Source: Flavobacterium sp. CBA20B-1 (GTDB lineage: Bacteria; Bacteroidota; Bacteroidia; Flavobacteriales; Flavobacteriaceae). Taken from it: a DNA stretch of 64,000 bases. Below, in pieces: positions 44,501-52,618 of the stretch. The position numbers and the translations under genes are program-made. The DNA lies in NCBI RefSeq assembly GCF_028473145.1, contig NZ_CP092370.1:2046001-2110000 (forward strand), read 5' to 3'. The notes under the pieces were generated by a model. It saw only the letters and a list, made by a program, of their open reading frames with translations, did not search any database and was not told the DNA's origin. Numbering within the stretch: position 1 is the stretch's first letter; each line of letters begins with the position of its first letter.

Positions 44501-44940
44501 AGAATTTTACGCAAGAGCAAATTAATGACATAGAGAAAAACAACGAAATTTCTTTGGAAATATCAGGAAATGTTGTTAAATTAACAAACGAAGACGTAGA
44601 GATTTCTTCACAAGATATCGAAGGTTGGTTGGTAGCAAATGCAAACGGAATCACCGTTGCGCTGGATATTACACTAACAGACGATTTAAAGAAAGAAGGA
44701 ATTGCCCGCGAATTGGTAAACAGAATTCAGAATATCCGTAAAGATTCTGGGTTTGAAGTAACCGATAAAGTAACAATAAAAATGCTGCCCAACGCAGCAG
44801 TACAAGAAGCCGTTCATGCAAATATAGCGTATATTAAAGCAGAAACCTTAACCGAAACGCTTGAATTTACTGATGATTTGATAAATGGTATAGAAATTGA
44901 GTTTGATGATATAGTAACCAAAATTAGTGTTTCAAAATAA
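41524..44940 (+). CDS. ileS: isoleucyl-tRNA synthetase
   Basis: The 1138-residue class I synthetase charges tRNA-Ile. The N-terminal catalytic fold has PPSANGKPGIHHVMARAIKD (HIGH-type motif) and WDTHGLPVE; the editing domain includes WTTTPWTLPSNTAL; the KMSKS loop appears as GIKMSKSKGNTIDPF; an anticodon-binding domain and long C-terminal extension follow. It has no C-terminal zinc finger, as in the long Bacteroidota/eukaryote-like form. Residues 529-536 (DPSTGSGQ) are an insertion encoded by a REP-like sequence. The DksA-like gene follows after 11 bases. Confidence 0.97.
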   Translation: MSTKFTEYKGLDLPTVASEMLQYWKDQSIFDKSVTSREGNQPFVFFEGPPSANGKPGIHHVMARAIKDIFCRYKTQKGFQVKRKAGWDTHGLPVELGTEKELGITKEDIGTKITVEEYNEACKRTVMRYTDLWNDLTEKMGYWVDMNDPYITYKPKYMESVWWLLKQIYNKDLLYKGYTIQPYSPKAGTGLSSHEVNQPGSYRDVTDTTIVAQFKTIENSLPDFLKGFGPIDIMAWTTTPWTLPSNTALTVGPKIDYVLVKTFNQYTNQPINVILGKLLVAKQFAGKYVAVETEAELADYKENDKKIPYFIVKEFKGIDLVGIRYEQLLPYTLPYQNPENAFRVIAGDFVTTEDGTGIVHTAPTFGADDAKVAKEATPEVPPMLVLDDAGNPVPLVDLQGRFVPQMGEMAGKYVKNEYYNDGEAPEKSVDVEIAIRLKEENKAFKVEKYVHSYPHCWRTDKPILYYPLDSWFIKVTEVKDKMFDLNEEINWKPKATGEGRFGNWLKNANDWNLSRSRYWGIPLPIWRTDPSTGSGQVEELIIGSVEELIAEIEKAVAAGVQTENPFDGFVVGDMSEENYDKIDLHKNVVDGITLISPSGKPMKRETDLIDVWFDSGSMPYAQWHYPFENKEYIDNHQNFPADFIAEGVDQTRGWFYTLHAIGTLVFGEKAYKNVVSNGLVLDKNGIKMSKSKGNTIDPFQTIEDHGPDATRWYMIMNANPWDNLKFDLDGITEVRRKFFGTLYNTYSFFALYANIDGFTYSEDEVPMEDRPEIDRWILSELNSLIKTVDEAYADYEPTKAARAISDFVQENLSNWYVRLCRRRFWKGEYAQDKIAAYQTLYTCLTTVAKLSAPIAPFFMDKLYKDLIQATAKEPFESVHLADFPIYDEKVVDKSLESKMEKAQIVSSLVLSLRKKEMIKVRQPLQKVMIPVLDENQKAEIEAVADLIMAEVNVKEIELLNDASGILVKQIKPNFKALGPRFGKEMGNVAKAIQNFTQEQINDIEKNNEISLEISGNVVKLTNEDVEISSQDIEGWLVANANGITVALDITLTDDLKKEGIARELVNRIQNIRKDSGFEVTDKVTIKMLPNAAVQEAVHANIAYIKAETLTETLEFTDDLINGIEIEFDDIVTKISVSK
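43108..43131 (+). repeat. REP-like CCTTCGACAGGCTCAGG insertion in ileS
   Basis: GACCCTTCGACAGGCTCAGG followed by GCAA is translated as DPSTGSGQ between WRT and VEELIIGS, where IleS normally has a short loop. The core CCTTCGAC..GCTCAGG is imperfectly palindromic and belongs to a motif I recall as dispersed in many bacterial genomes. The frame is preserved. Confidence 0.65.
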
Positions 44941-44951
44941 ATGAATTAGTT

Positions 44952-45338
44952 ATGGAAAAGGAAAACGTACAAGTTCGATACTCAGATGCTGAATTAGCAG
45001 AGTTCAAAGAAATCATCCTTAAAAAGATAGAAAAAGCACAAGCCGATTTAGATTTAATTAAAAGTGCTTATATGAACGATTTAAACAATGGTACCGATGA
45101 TACATCGCCTACATTTAAAGCGTTTGAAGAAGGCAGCGAAACCTTGTCTAAAGAAGCAAATTCGCAATTGGCTACCCGCCAAGAAAAGTTTTTACGCGAT
45201 TTGCGAAATGCTTTGGTGCGCATTGAAAACAAAACTTACGGAATTTGCCGTGTAACTGGTAAATTAATCGAAAAAGAGCGTCTTAAATTGGTTCCACATG
45301 CCACAATGAGCATGGAAGCTAAGTTGCAGCAGCGATAG
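44952..45338 (+). CDS. DksA/TraR-like protein, 128 aa, without the full zinc finger
   Basis: A coiled-coil N-terminal half (LAEFKEIILKKIEKAQADLD) is followed by the TraR/DksA C-terminal region IENKTYGICRVTGKLIEKERLKLVPHA. Classical DksA has four zinc-binding cysteines; here only one remains (YGICRVTGKLI), so the fold must hold without zinc. Proteins like this bind the RNA polymerase secondary channel and modulate transcription; that role is inferred. It follows ileS by 11 bases and is probably co-transcribed. Confidence 0.88.
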   Translation: MEKENVQVRYSDAELAEFKEIILKKIEKAQADLDLIKSAYMNDLNNGTDDTSPTFKAFEEGSETLSKEANSQLATRQEKFLRDLRNALVRIENKTYGICRVTGKLIEKERLKLVPHATMSMEAKLQQR

Positions 45339-45341
45339 AAA

Positions 45342-45385
45342 AAACGTTGCAAAAGTTTTAAACTTTTGCAACGTTTCTATTTTTT
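45342..45385 (+). terminator. perfect 17-bp hairpin terminator after ileS-dksA-like operon
   Basis: AAACGTTGCAAAAGTTT and AAACTTTTGCAACGTTT are exact inverted repeats with a 1-base loop, followed by CTATTTTTT. The AAAGTTT-T-AAACTTT core is shared with the hairpin at 39235. Confidence 0.8.
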
Positions 45386-45406
45386 AAGCTTTACAAATCA
45401 AAAAAC

Positions 45407-45440
45407 AAAAAGCTGTTTTTCCAATGAAAAACAGCTTTTT
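45407..45440 (-). terminator. terminator for the leftward barrel-protein gene
   Basis: AAAAAGCTGTTTTT/AAAAACAGCTTTTT with loop CCAATG is a 14-bp perfect stem, usable from both strands. It lies 18 bases past the stop at 45459 on the minus strand. Confidence 0.8.
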
Positions 45441-45458
45441 TGTTATCTATTTTAACTA

Positions 45459-46019
45459 CTAAAATCTGTAACCAATATTAATACCAGCGTTCAATTCAAC
45501 GCCCATAAACTCATCGGCAACTTCTTGCTTAAAGTTTCTACCAATGTTTACAAATGGTGCTACTGTAAAGGCATCGTTTTTAACCAATTTGTATCCGCCA
45601 CCTACACCAATAATCAACGAATTCATGTCAACGGTTTGTCTTTGATAAACTCCTTGTGCAATTTCCACATCGTGTTCGTAATCACCAAAACGGTATTTTA
45701 AAAACGGTTGTGCATAAAAGCCCGATGCGTGCTCGCCTTCTTTTCCACCAAAATAAAAACTATAATTTACTGCAATCGCATTGGTGTTGAACTGTTTAAA
45801 CTTTCCTTCTTTTTTGTTTTGTCCGTAGTACGAAAAACGATCGTTAATCAATAAATCGGCACCGATTGACTGATCTTGGTCAATAAAATGTTCGTATCCA
45901 ATTTCAACCGATTGATTTACAATGGTATTAAAAATGTTTAATTCTACTTCGTTTAAAGCTTGTGCTTGCACGCCTAGCGTACTACCCAAAGCACAAACTG
46001 CTAATGCTAATCTTTTCAT
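45459..46019 (-). CDS. small outer-membrane beta-barrel protein, 186 aa
   Basis: I chose the ATG at 46019 because it gives the signal peptide MKRLALAVCALGSTLGVQAQ; the frame is open further upstream but that part overlaps the phosphatase gene and is not signal-like. The mature part is a predicted eight-strand barrel (VEIGYEHFIDQDQSIGADLL, AIAVNYSFYFGG, FYAQPFLKYRFGDYEHDVEI) ending in LNAGINIGYRF, a typical BAM signal. The function is unknown. Its C-terminal motif resembles that of the barrel protein at 37697. Confidence 0.85.
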   Translation of the reverse strand: MKRLALAVCALGSTLGVQAQALNEVELNIFNTIVNQSVEIGYEHFIDQDQSIGADLLINDRFSYYGQNKKEGKFKQFNTNAIAVNYSFYFGGKEGEHASGFYAQPFLKYRFGDYEHDVEIAQGVYQRQTVDMNSLIIGVGGGYKLVKNDAFTVAPFVNIGRNFKQEVADEFMGVELNAGINIGYRF

Positions 46020-46056
46020 AATCATAATATTTCTGGCAAATATAACAAATTCGGCA

Positions 46057-46785
46057 TTAATTTCTTCCTTTTTCATTGGGATATAAATCGGGCAGGGCAT
46101 CGCTTTGCCAATATGCTTTGGTATCCACATTCAAAATAGACAGTTTTCCGGTAAATGCTGCGCCTGTATCCACGTTCCACACATTTGCAAAATTCATGGG
46201 AGCCGATGCCCCAAAGCGAATCACGGGTGTGTGCCCCACAAATATTTCTTTGTATAACCTTAAACGTTGTGGATAGCGCAGATTGTTCGGACTTAAATTG
46301 CCATCAACTGCCATGGCTGTTTCCCAAAGCGTGCGATCCCACCAAAACATTCCTCTAAAGTATTCAAATGTAACGCCTTTCAAATGGGTAAAACCGGCGT
46401 GTACAAACAGCCTGTTTTGGTCATCGATATAATATTCCTTTAATTGTTGCAAAAAAGCGATGTGTTTTTCAATAACCCGCAACGAAATATTTTGATAGGC
46501 CTGTACGGTAGCTTCGCCCCCATGAAAACGCCACAATTCGTTGTCGTCTTCTTTTTTTAACCATTTCAGCAGCATTTCCTCGTGATTTCCTTGCATAAAA
46601 ACACACGAATACGTTGCCGATAACTCCATCAAAAAATCTAAAACAGCGGGTGTTTCGCTCCATCCATCCACATAATCGCCTAAAAAAATCAATTGATCAT
46701 TGGTAGTAACATTTGAACGGTTTAAAACCTGTTGCAATGCTTTTAAGCCACCGTGTATATCGCCAATTACAAATGTGTTACTCAT
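46057..46785 (-). CDS. metallophosphoesterase (serine/threonine phosphatase-like), 242 aa
   Basis: Calcineurin-like phosphoesterase motifs are in order: FVIGDIHGGLKALQQVL (residues 5-21), LIFLGDYVDGWSET, MQGNHEEMLLKWL, FVHAGFTHLKG and VGHTPVIRFG, which supply the two-metal site. It resembles PrpE/ApaH-type protein or dinucleoside-polyphosphate phosphatases; the substrate is not determinable. The 5' end overlaps the AlbA_2-type gene by 8 bases, so they form a leftward pair. Confidence 0.92.
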   Translation of the reverse strand: MSNTFVIGDIHGGLKALQQVLNRSNVTTNDQLIFLGDYVDGWSETPAVLDFLMELSATYSCVFMQGNHEEMLLKWLKKEDDNELWRFHGGEATVQAYQNISLRVIEKHIAFLQQLKEYYIDDQNRLFVHAGFTHLKGVTFEYFRGMFWWDRTLWETAMAVDGNLSPNNLRYPQRLRLYKEIFVGHTPVIRFGASAPMNFANVWNVDTGAAFTGKLSILNVDTKAYWQSDALPDLYPNEKGRN

Positions 46786-47923
46786 TTTGGGTTTCGTATT
46801 TTAGCTTACGCAAAATGCGCATTACTTCTTTAAAAGAGGCATACAAAAAAGAGTATTTACTGTTTTTAAATACGCTTTTGTGAGTGATAAGCACCTCTTT
46901 GGCATTATTAAAACCGTGAAGATAACACAACATAAACGAATAACAAAGATTTTGCAAATCGTTTTGCTCAATTGTATGTAAGCGTTTGTTGTTTTTTAAT
47001 TTATTTAAGATGGATGTGTAATAATTGTATAGATGATACAAATGGCGTTTATCAATTTCGGGCGTTTTAAAGATGATTTCCGATGTAATTTGATATGTCA
47101 TTGAATCGCTAAAAATAATTTTCTGCACGCTAAAAGGAATGTAGCGGTTGTTTTTACGGAATCCAATTTTCACATATTCTGTTATCACAAATTCATTTTC
47201 AGTATAGCTAATGGAAACTTCATCCAATGCCGAATAAAAAATCTTAACCTGTTCATTAATCAATTCAATATCAACTCTAGACAAATAGGTTTCGCCTTTC
47301 TTAACTTTTTCAATTCCCGCCCAGCACACCGTGAAATATTCTTTAAAAACTTGGTACTTTGGTTTCATATCCGGATGTGTTTGAGTCATAAAATACAACA
47401 CGCTATCAATAGTATTTTTTAAATTGGTGACCGAAACTTTCAAGATACTATCAACAATTTCACTGTTGTTTATTTTAGGCGGAAGATATTCCGGATGCGA
47501 TATACTGCCAATGCGTGAAAAAGACGCTCCTTCGTAGATCGTATAAATGCGCTTTTTAAAAAAACATTTTCCTTTTTTTGGATAGATTGTCACCAAGCCC
47601 ACCACCATACCGTTTTCTAAATGTGGAAAAATTACATTTTCATATTGAATTTGCGGCGGATTTTCTAAATAAGCATTAATTAAATTCTGAATATGGCTGT
47701 CATCGTAAAAGTCGGTTCCCACAATAAGGCTTTTTTCATCTTCAATTCCAACCAAAATAAATGATAAATTGAACGGATTTGAATTAGAAAGTGAACAAAC
47801 ATGCTTCAAAAATTTGGCTTTTCCTTCTAAAGTGTGTAAGTTTAGCTGTTGCTTCTTATCAAAGAAGCTATTCTCGGCATGATGCGCTAACAAGTTTTTA
47901 ATTAAAAGCCGTTTATTTATCAC
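46778..47923 (-). CDS. AlbA_2/Schlafen-type putative DNA- or ATP-binding protein, 381 aa
   Basis: The N-terminal roughly 140 residues resemble the AlbA_2 (Schlafen AAA_4) domain: AENSFFDKKQQLNLHTLEGK near the start, FNLSFILVGIEDEKSLIVGT, and later GKCFFKKRIYTIYEGASFSR. The remaining about 240 residues, helical with some strands (TYLSRVDIELINEQVKIFYS, LYHLYNYYTSILNKLKNNKR), match no domain I know. AlbA_2 proteins often act in transcriptional regulation or defence. It precedes the phosphatase gene with an 8-base overlap. It is divergent from the Bat operon. Confidence 0.75.
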   Translation of the reverse strand: MINKRLLIKNLLAHHAENSFFDKKQQLNLHTLEGKAKFLKHVCSLSNSNPFNLSFILVGIEDEKSLIVGTDFYDDSHIQNLINAYLENPPQIQYENVIFPHLENGMVVGLVTIYPKKGKCFFKKRIYTIYEGASFSRIGSISHPEYLPPKINNSEIVDSILKVSVTNLKNTIDSVLYFMTQTHPDMKPKYQVFKEYFTVCWAGIEKVKKGETYLSRVDIELINEQVKIFYSALDEVSISYTENEFVITEYVKIGFRKNNRYIPFSVQKIIFSDSMTYQITSEIIFKTPEIDKRHLYHLYNYYTSILNKLKNNKRLHTIEQNDLQNLCYSFMLCYLHGFNNAKEVLITHKSVFKNSKYSFLYASFKEVMRILRKLKYETQNE

Positions 47924-48077
47924 AATTGGTAGTTTTATCTTAAAATTATAAAAAGAAAATGGTAATTGATACTTAAAACAAATACCACATAATGTATTTT
48001 AACCATTTGTTAACAAGTTAAGCAAATAAATTTTAATCAATTTGTAACTGAAAAAATAATATACACAAAACTAAATA

Positions 48078-49082
48078 ATGGAAGCAACAACAGCCACTAC
48101 TGACATTCGCTCGATAAACGACAAAATAGAACGTGAAAGTGCGTTTATTGACTTGCTTATTGCCGAAATGAACAAAACAATTGTGGGGCAAAAACACATG
48201 ATTGATCGCTTACTAATTGGTTTATTAGGGCAAGGACATATTTTATTGGAAGGTGTTCCCGGATTAGCTAAAACATTAGCAATTAACACGCTTGCCAAAG
48301 CGGTTCACGGATCGTTTAGCCGCATACAGTTTACCCCAGATTTGTTGCCTGCCGATGTGGTAGGTACTATGATTTACAACGTAAAAGTTAATGACTTTAG
48401 TATAAAAAAAGGACCGGTTTTCGCTAATTTTATTTTGGCCGATGAAATCAACCGTGCGCCTGCAAAAGTGCAATCTGCTTTGTTAGAAGCCATGCAAGAA
48501 AAACAAGTTACCATTGGCGATACCACCCATAAACTGCAAAAACCATTTTTGGTAATGGCTACGCAAAACCCAGTGGAACAAGAAGGAACCTATCCGTTGC
48601 CAGAAGCGCAAATGGACCGTTTTATGTTGAAAACCGTGATTGATTATCCAAAATTAGAAGAAGAACGTTTGGTAATCCGTCAAAATTTAGCAGGAACCGT
48701 TCCAACGATTAATCCGGTGGTTGGTTTAGAACAAATCATTCGTGCACAAGAAACGGTGAAAGAGGTTTATATGGATGAAAAAATAGAAAAGTATATTCTA
48801 GACATCATATTTGCAACCCGCTATCCAGAACAATTCAAATTAGAAAGTTTAAAACCTTATATAAGCTACGGTGCATCGCCTCGCGGATCTATCAATTTGG
48901 CAACCGCAGCAAAATGTTATGCATTTATCCGCCGCCGCGGTTATGTAATCCCAGAAGATGTTCGTGCGGTTGTTTTAGATGTACTGCGCCACAGAATTGG
49001 AATTACTTACGAAGCCGAAGCAGACAACATTACAAGTGTGGACATCATCAACAAAATTGTAAACGAAATCGAAGTGCCTTAA
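48078..49082 (+). CDS. MoxR family AAA+ ATPase
   Basis: The 334-residue AAA_3 ATPase has Walker A GVPGLAKT (residues 59-66), Walker B NFILADEINRAPAKVQ, sensor 1 FLVMATQNPVEQEGTYPLPE and arginine-finger region EAQMDRFMLK. MoxR proteins are chaperone-like and work with von Willebrand A proteins. It is the first gene of the operon with DUF58 and batA-batE, all rightward over about 9 kb. Confidence 0.95.
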   Translation: MEATTATTDIRSINDKIERESAFIDLLIAEMNKTIVGQKHMIDRLLIGLLGQGHILLEGVPGLAKTLAINTLAKAVHGSFSRIQFTPDLLPADVVGTMIYNVKVNDFSIKKGPVFANFILADEINRAPAKVQSALLEAMQEKQVTIGDTTHKLQKPFLVMATQNPVEQEGTYPLPEAQMDRFMLKTVIDYPKLEEERLVIRQNLAGTVPTINPVVGLEQIIRAQETVKEVYMDEKIEKYILDIIFATRYPEQFKLESLKPYISYGASPRGSINLATAAKCYAFIRRRGYVIPEDVRAVVLDVLRHRIGITYEAEADNITSVDIINKIVNEIEVP

Positions 49083-49156
49083 TATTTTGTTCCAAGTTTA
49101 ATGTTTCAAGTTAAAGCAACCTGAAACAATGAAGACTTTAAATCTTAAACAAAGAA

Positions 49157-50020
49157 ATGGAAACAAAAGAAATATTAAAAAAGGTTCGACGCATTGAAAT
49201 AAAAACCCGAAGGTTAAGCGACCATATTTTTTCGGGCGAATACCACACGTCTTTCAAAGGCAAAGGAATGTCGTTTGCAGAAGTGCGCCAATACCAATAT
49301 GGCGACGATATCCGTGCGATTGATTGGAATGTTACTGCACGCTACAATGAACCTTTTGTGAAGGTTTTTGAAGAAGAACGCGAGTTAACACTAATGTTGA
49401 TGGTGGATATCAGCGGTTCGCAAGACTTTGGTTCAACCGATGATTTTAAACGCGATATCGTTACCGAAATTGCAGCAACATTGGCTTTTTCGGCAACTAC
49501 AAACAACGATAAAATTGGTTTGATTTTGTTTTCGGATCAAATTGAACTATTCATTCCACCAAAAAAAGGAAAATCGCACATTTTAAGAATCATTCGCGAG
49601 CTGATTCAATTCCAACCCAAAAGCAACAAAACCAATATTTCACAAGCGTTTGAATATCTTTCTAAAGTATTAAAGAAAAAAGCAATTGTATTTGTTTTGT
49701 CTGACTTTATGACGAAAGATTACGAAAAAATTTTACGCATTGCTGCAAAACGCCACGATATTACAGGTATTAAAGTAGCAGACCAGCGCGAAAACGATTT
49801 AAACAATGTGGGATATGTTTTAATGCAAGATGCCGAAACAGGCGAAAGTTTATATGTAAACACCGGCGATGCCCAGGTGCGCAAAGCATACCGCGACCAT
49901 TACCAAGATTTAGAAGATTATTTCACAAAAACATTCACACGCAGTGGTGCCGGGATCATTAAAACAGGTACACACGAAAGTTATGTTAAAAAATTATTGG
50001 CTTATTTTAAAGCACGCTAG
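49157..50020 (+). CDS. DUF58 protein with VWA-like fold
   Basis: The 287-residue protein begins with the DUF58 segment KVRRIEIKTRRLSDHIFSGE and GDDIRAIDWNVTARYNEPFV, then a von Willebrand A-like domain with MIDAS motif MLMVDISGSQDFGS. It lacks a membrane helix, so it is cytoplasmic. In Bat operons it is the usual partner of MoxR; the assembly may fold or activate the membrane VWA proteins encoded downstream. It follows moxR by 74 bases, and the next gene begins 1 base after its stop. Confidence 0.93.
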   Translation: METKEILKKVRRIEIKTRRLSDHIFSGEYHTSFKGKGMSFAEVRQYQYGDDIRAIDWNVTARYNEPFVKVFEEERELTLMLMVDISGSQDFGSTDDFKRDIVTEIAATLAFSATTNNDKIGLILFSDQIELFIPPKKGKSHILRIIRELIQFQPKSNKTNISQAFEYLSKVLKKKAIVFVLSDFMTKDYEKILRIAAKRHDITGIKVADQRENDLNNVGYVLMQDAETGESLYVNTGDAQVRKAYRDHYQDLEDYFTKTFTRSGAGIIKTGTHESYVKKLLAYFKAR

Positions 50021-50021
50021 T

Positions 50022-51623
50022 ATGAACAAAATAGTAGTTACGTTATTGTTTGGTTTTTTTGCTTTTGCAGGATTTGCACAAGTAACGGCTAACGTAGATT
50101 CTACCCAAATAAAGATAGGTTCGGCGTTTCATCTAACCATTAAGGCAACTGCCAGCGAAAGCAGCAAAGTGGTTTTTCCAAACCAGCAAAATATTGGTCC
50201 GTTTGAAGTGTTGGAACAATCGAAAACCGACACGGTATCCAACGGAAATACCATCGAACTTACTAAAAAATACACCTTAACACAATTTGATGCTGGCGAA
50301 TATGTGGTGCCTCGTTTATCGGTTTATATTGATGAAAAGAACCATCAAACCGATTTGTTCAACATTAAAGTGAACAATGTGCAGGTTGACACCTTAAAGC
50401 AACCAATGTACGACATTAAAGCCCAAGTTGGTGGCGAAACCGATACCGATAAATTGTGGAAATACCTTATTGCGTTGCTGGCGTGTGTGCTTGCCGGCGT
50501 TGCCACCTATTTTCTGATTAAATATTTACAAAACAAAAATTTAACCGAAGAAGATCTGTACCGAACACCGCTTGAAAAAGTAAGCAAAAAATTGCAATTG
50601 TTAGATTCGAAACGCTTGGTGCTAAATGGTGATGTGAAATCGTATTATTCAGAAATGACCGATGTGATTAGGGATTATATCGAGGAAGTTTTTGAAATTC
50701 CTGCAAAAGAATCAACCACATCCGAAGTTATTCAAATGCTTTTTCAAATCATTAATTCCAAAAAAATACAATTGAGCAAAGAAACGGTTCACGATTTAAA
50801 ACGCGTGTTGCAAACTGCCGATTTGGTGAAATTTGCAAAATCGGAACCTATGATGAGCGAAATTGAACAAGACCGCAAAACTTCCGAAGTGATTTCTGTT
50901 TCTATTGATAAAGCCATTCCACGCTTTTCTGAAGAGCAATCACAGCGTGTAAAACTGCGCGAACGCCGTTTCAAAAAACGCAAACAAATGCGTACGCTAA
51001 TTCCAATTGGTGTTACTGTGTTGTTGCTTTTAGTTACGGGAATTGTGTATGTGGTGCAAGCAATTCGTTCAGGTGTAGAATGGAGTGTTTTGGCATCCAA
51101 CAAAAGTTTGTACAACCGCGAATGGGTCACCTCAGACTATGGTTTTCCAACAGTTATCATAAGTACGCCCGAAGCATTGACCCGCGTACAAATGCCGCAG
51201 TCCGATAAAGAAAAACAGCAATCACAAAGCAGCGTATTTTCGTATTCAAACCTAAACACGCAACTCATAATTGCTGTAGGAACAACAGCTGTTCAAACCA
51301 ATGATTCATTAAGTTTGGAACAATTGTTAAAATACAAATTAGAAATTGTTGGCAAACAATACGGCGCAAAAGATATCACGTACAATGCCGAGGAATTTAC
51401 AGAAAAAGGGGTTCGTGGAATTAGAGGTACGGGAACATTAGTTGCTCAAAACTTTGTGTCGGGCGAAGCCATTAAAATGCAATACGATATGTATGTTTTT
51501 GTACAACCAAATGGCATTCAAGAAGTGGGTATTTTATATAGAGAAGGTGATGAATACGGTGCAAAAATAGATCAACGAGTTATTGAATCCATTCAACTAA
51601 ATGTAGCAAATCCAAATGAGTAA
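50022..51623 (+). CDS. membrane protein of the Bat operon, BatD-like N-terminus, 533 aa
   Basis: I chose the ATG at 50022, one base after the DUF58 stop, because it starts the signal peptide MNKIVVTLLFGFFAFAGFAQ; the frame extends upstream only inside the previous gene. A periplasmic beta-sandwich (about residues 21-120, like the BatD N-terminus, IGPFEVLEQSKTDTVSNGNT) precedes a membrane helix near 148-165 (LIALLACVLAGVATYFLIKY), a cytoplasmic helical domain (SYYSEMTDVIRDYIEEVF), a second helix near 330-350 (TLIPIGVTVLLLLVTGIVYV) and a C-terminal domain of about 180 residues. It overlaps batA by 8 bases. The exact function is unknown. Confidence 0.8.
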   Translation: MNKIVVTLLFGFFAFAGFAQVTANVDSTQIKIGSAFHLTIKATASESSKVVFPNQQNIGPFEVLEQSKTDTVSNGNTIELTKKYTLTQFDAGEYVVPRLSVYIDEKNHQTDLFNIKVNNVQVDTLKQPMYDIKAQVGGETDTDKLWKYLIALLACVLAGVATYFLIKYLQNKNLTEEDLYRTPLEKVSKKLQLLDSKRLVLNGDVKSYYSEMTDVIRDYIEEVFEIPAKESTTSEVIQMLFQIINSKKIQLSKETVHDLKRVLQTADLVKFAKSEPMMSEIEQDRKTSEVISVSIDKAIPRFSEEQSQRVKLRERRFKKRKQMRTLIPIGVTVLLLLVTGIVYVVQAIRSGVEWSVLASNKSLYNREWVTSDYGFPTVIISTPEALTRVQMPQSDKEKQQSQSSVFSYSNLNTQLIIAVGTTAVQTNDSLSLEQLLKYKLEIVGKQYGAKDITYNAEEFTEKGVRGIRGTGTLVAQNFVSGEAIKMQYDMYVFVQPNGIQEVGILYREGDEYGAKIDQRVIESIQLNVANPNE

Positions 51624-52617
51624 TATAACCTTTTTAAATCCGCACTTTTTCTGGTTGTTATTACTTTTACTGCCATTGGGCTGGTATTGGTTCATCAACA
51701 GAAAAAACGAGAAAGTTCCTGTAAAAATCAGCAGTATTCAAGGTTTTAAAAACCAAAAAACACTGCTCACCAAGCTTTATCCGTTGCTTTTTGTATTGCG
51801 GGCAGTGGCTTTTGCAGCGCTTATAGTGGCTTTGGCCCGACCGCAAACCATTGACAAAAGCACCAAATCTAAAATTACAAACGGTGTGGATATTGTGTTG
51901 GCAACCGATGTTTCAGGGTCGATGCTTTCGCGCGATTTAAAACCCAATCGTTTAGAAGCCCTAAAAACAGTAGCTGCCGATTTTATTAAAGACCGTATAG
52001 ACGACCGTTTGGGAATTGTGGTTTACGCCGCCGAAGCATACACCAAAGCGCCTGTCACCAGCGATAAAAATAGGTTGTTGAATCAATTGGCTGATATTAA
52101 GTACGACCGCATTATTCAAGACGGAACAGGTATTGGCGTTGGTTTGGCAACAGCCGTAAACAGGTTAAAAGAAAGCAAAGCAAAGAGCAAAGTAGTTATT
52201 TTAATGACCGATGGTGTGAACAATTCGGGCTTGATTGATCCGCAAATGGCTGCCGATATTGCCAAAGAATACAAAATTAAAGTTTATACAATTGGTATTG
52301 GAACCAACGGTATGGCAGAAACACCCGTGGCAATATTGCCAAATGGCGATTTAAAATACGACCGTGTAAAGGTGGAAATTGATGAAGCTTTAATGAAAAG
52401 CATCGCTCAAAAAACCGGTGGAAAATATTTCCGGGCAACAGATACCAAACGATTAGAAAATATTTACGACGAAATTAATCAATTAGAAAAAACAAAAATC
52501 GATGAGCAAAAGTTTGTACAGCGCACCGAATTGTTTCGTTCGTTGGTGCTTTTAGCGTTGGGATTATTAGTAATAGAATATTTATCAAGAAAAACAATAT
52601 TTAAAGGATTCGTGTAA
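51616..52617 (+). CDS. batA: BatA, membrane-anchored von Willebrand A protein
   Basis: The 333-residue protein has N-terminal membrane helices (FFWLLLLLLPLGWYWF and LLFVLRAVAFAALIVALARP), a periplasmic VWA domain with MIDAS motif LATDVSGSMLSRDLKPNR and VVILMTDGVNN, and a C-terminal helix (SLVLLALGLLVIEYL). BatA is linked to aerotolerance in Bacteroides; its molecular role is probably envelope protein quality control. It overlaps the upstream gene by 8 bases and precedes batB by 1 base. Confidence 0.94.
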   Translation: MSNITFLNPHFFWLLLLLLPLGWYWFINRKNEKVPVKISSIQGFKNQKTLLTKLYPLLFVLRAVAFAALIVALARPQTIDKSTKSKITNGVDIVLATDVSGSMLSRDLKPNRLEALKTVAADFIKDRIDDRLGIVVYAAEAYTKAPVTSDKNRLLNQLADIKYDRIIQDGTGIGVGLATAVNRLKESKAKSKVVILMTDGVNNSGLIDPQMAADIAKEYKIKVYTIGIGTNGMAETPVAILPNGDLKYDRVKVEIDEALMKSIAQKTGGKYFRATDTKRLENIYDEINQLEKTKIDEQKFVQRTELFRSLVLLALGLLVIEYLSRKTIFKGFV

Positions 52618-52618
52618 A

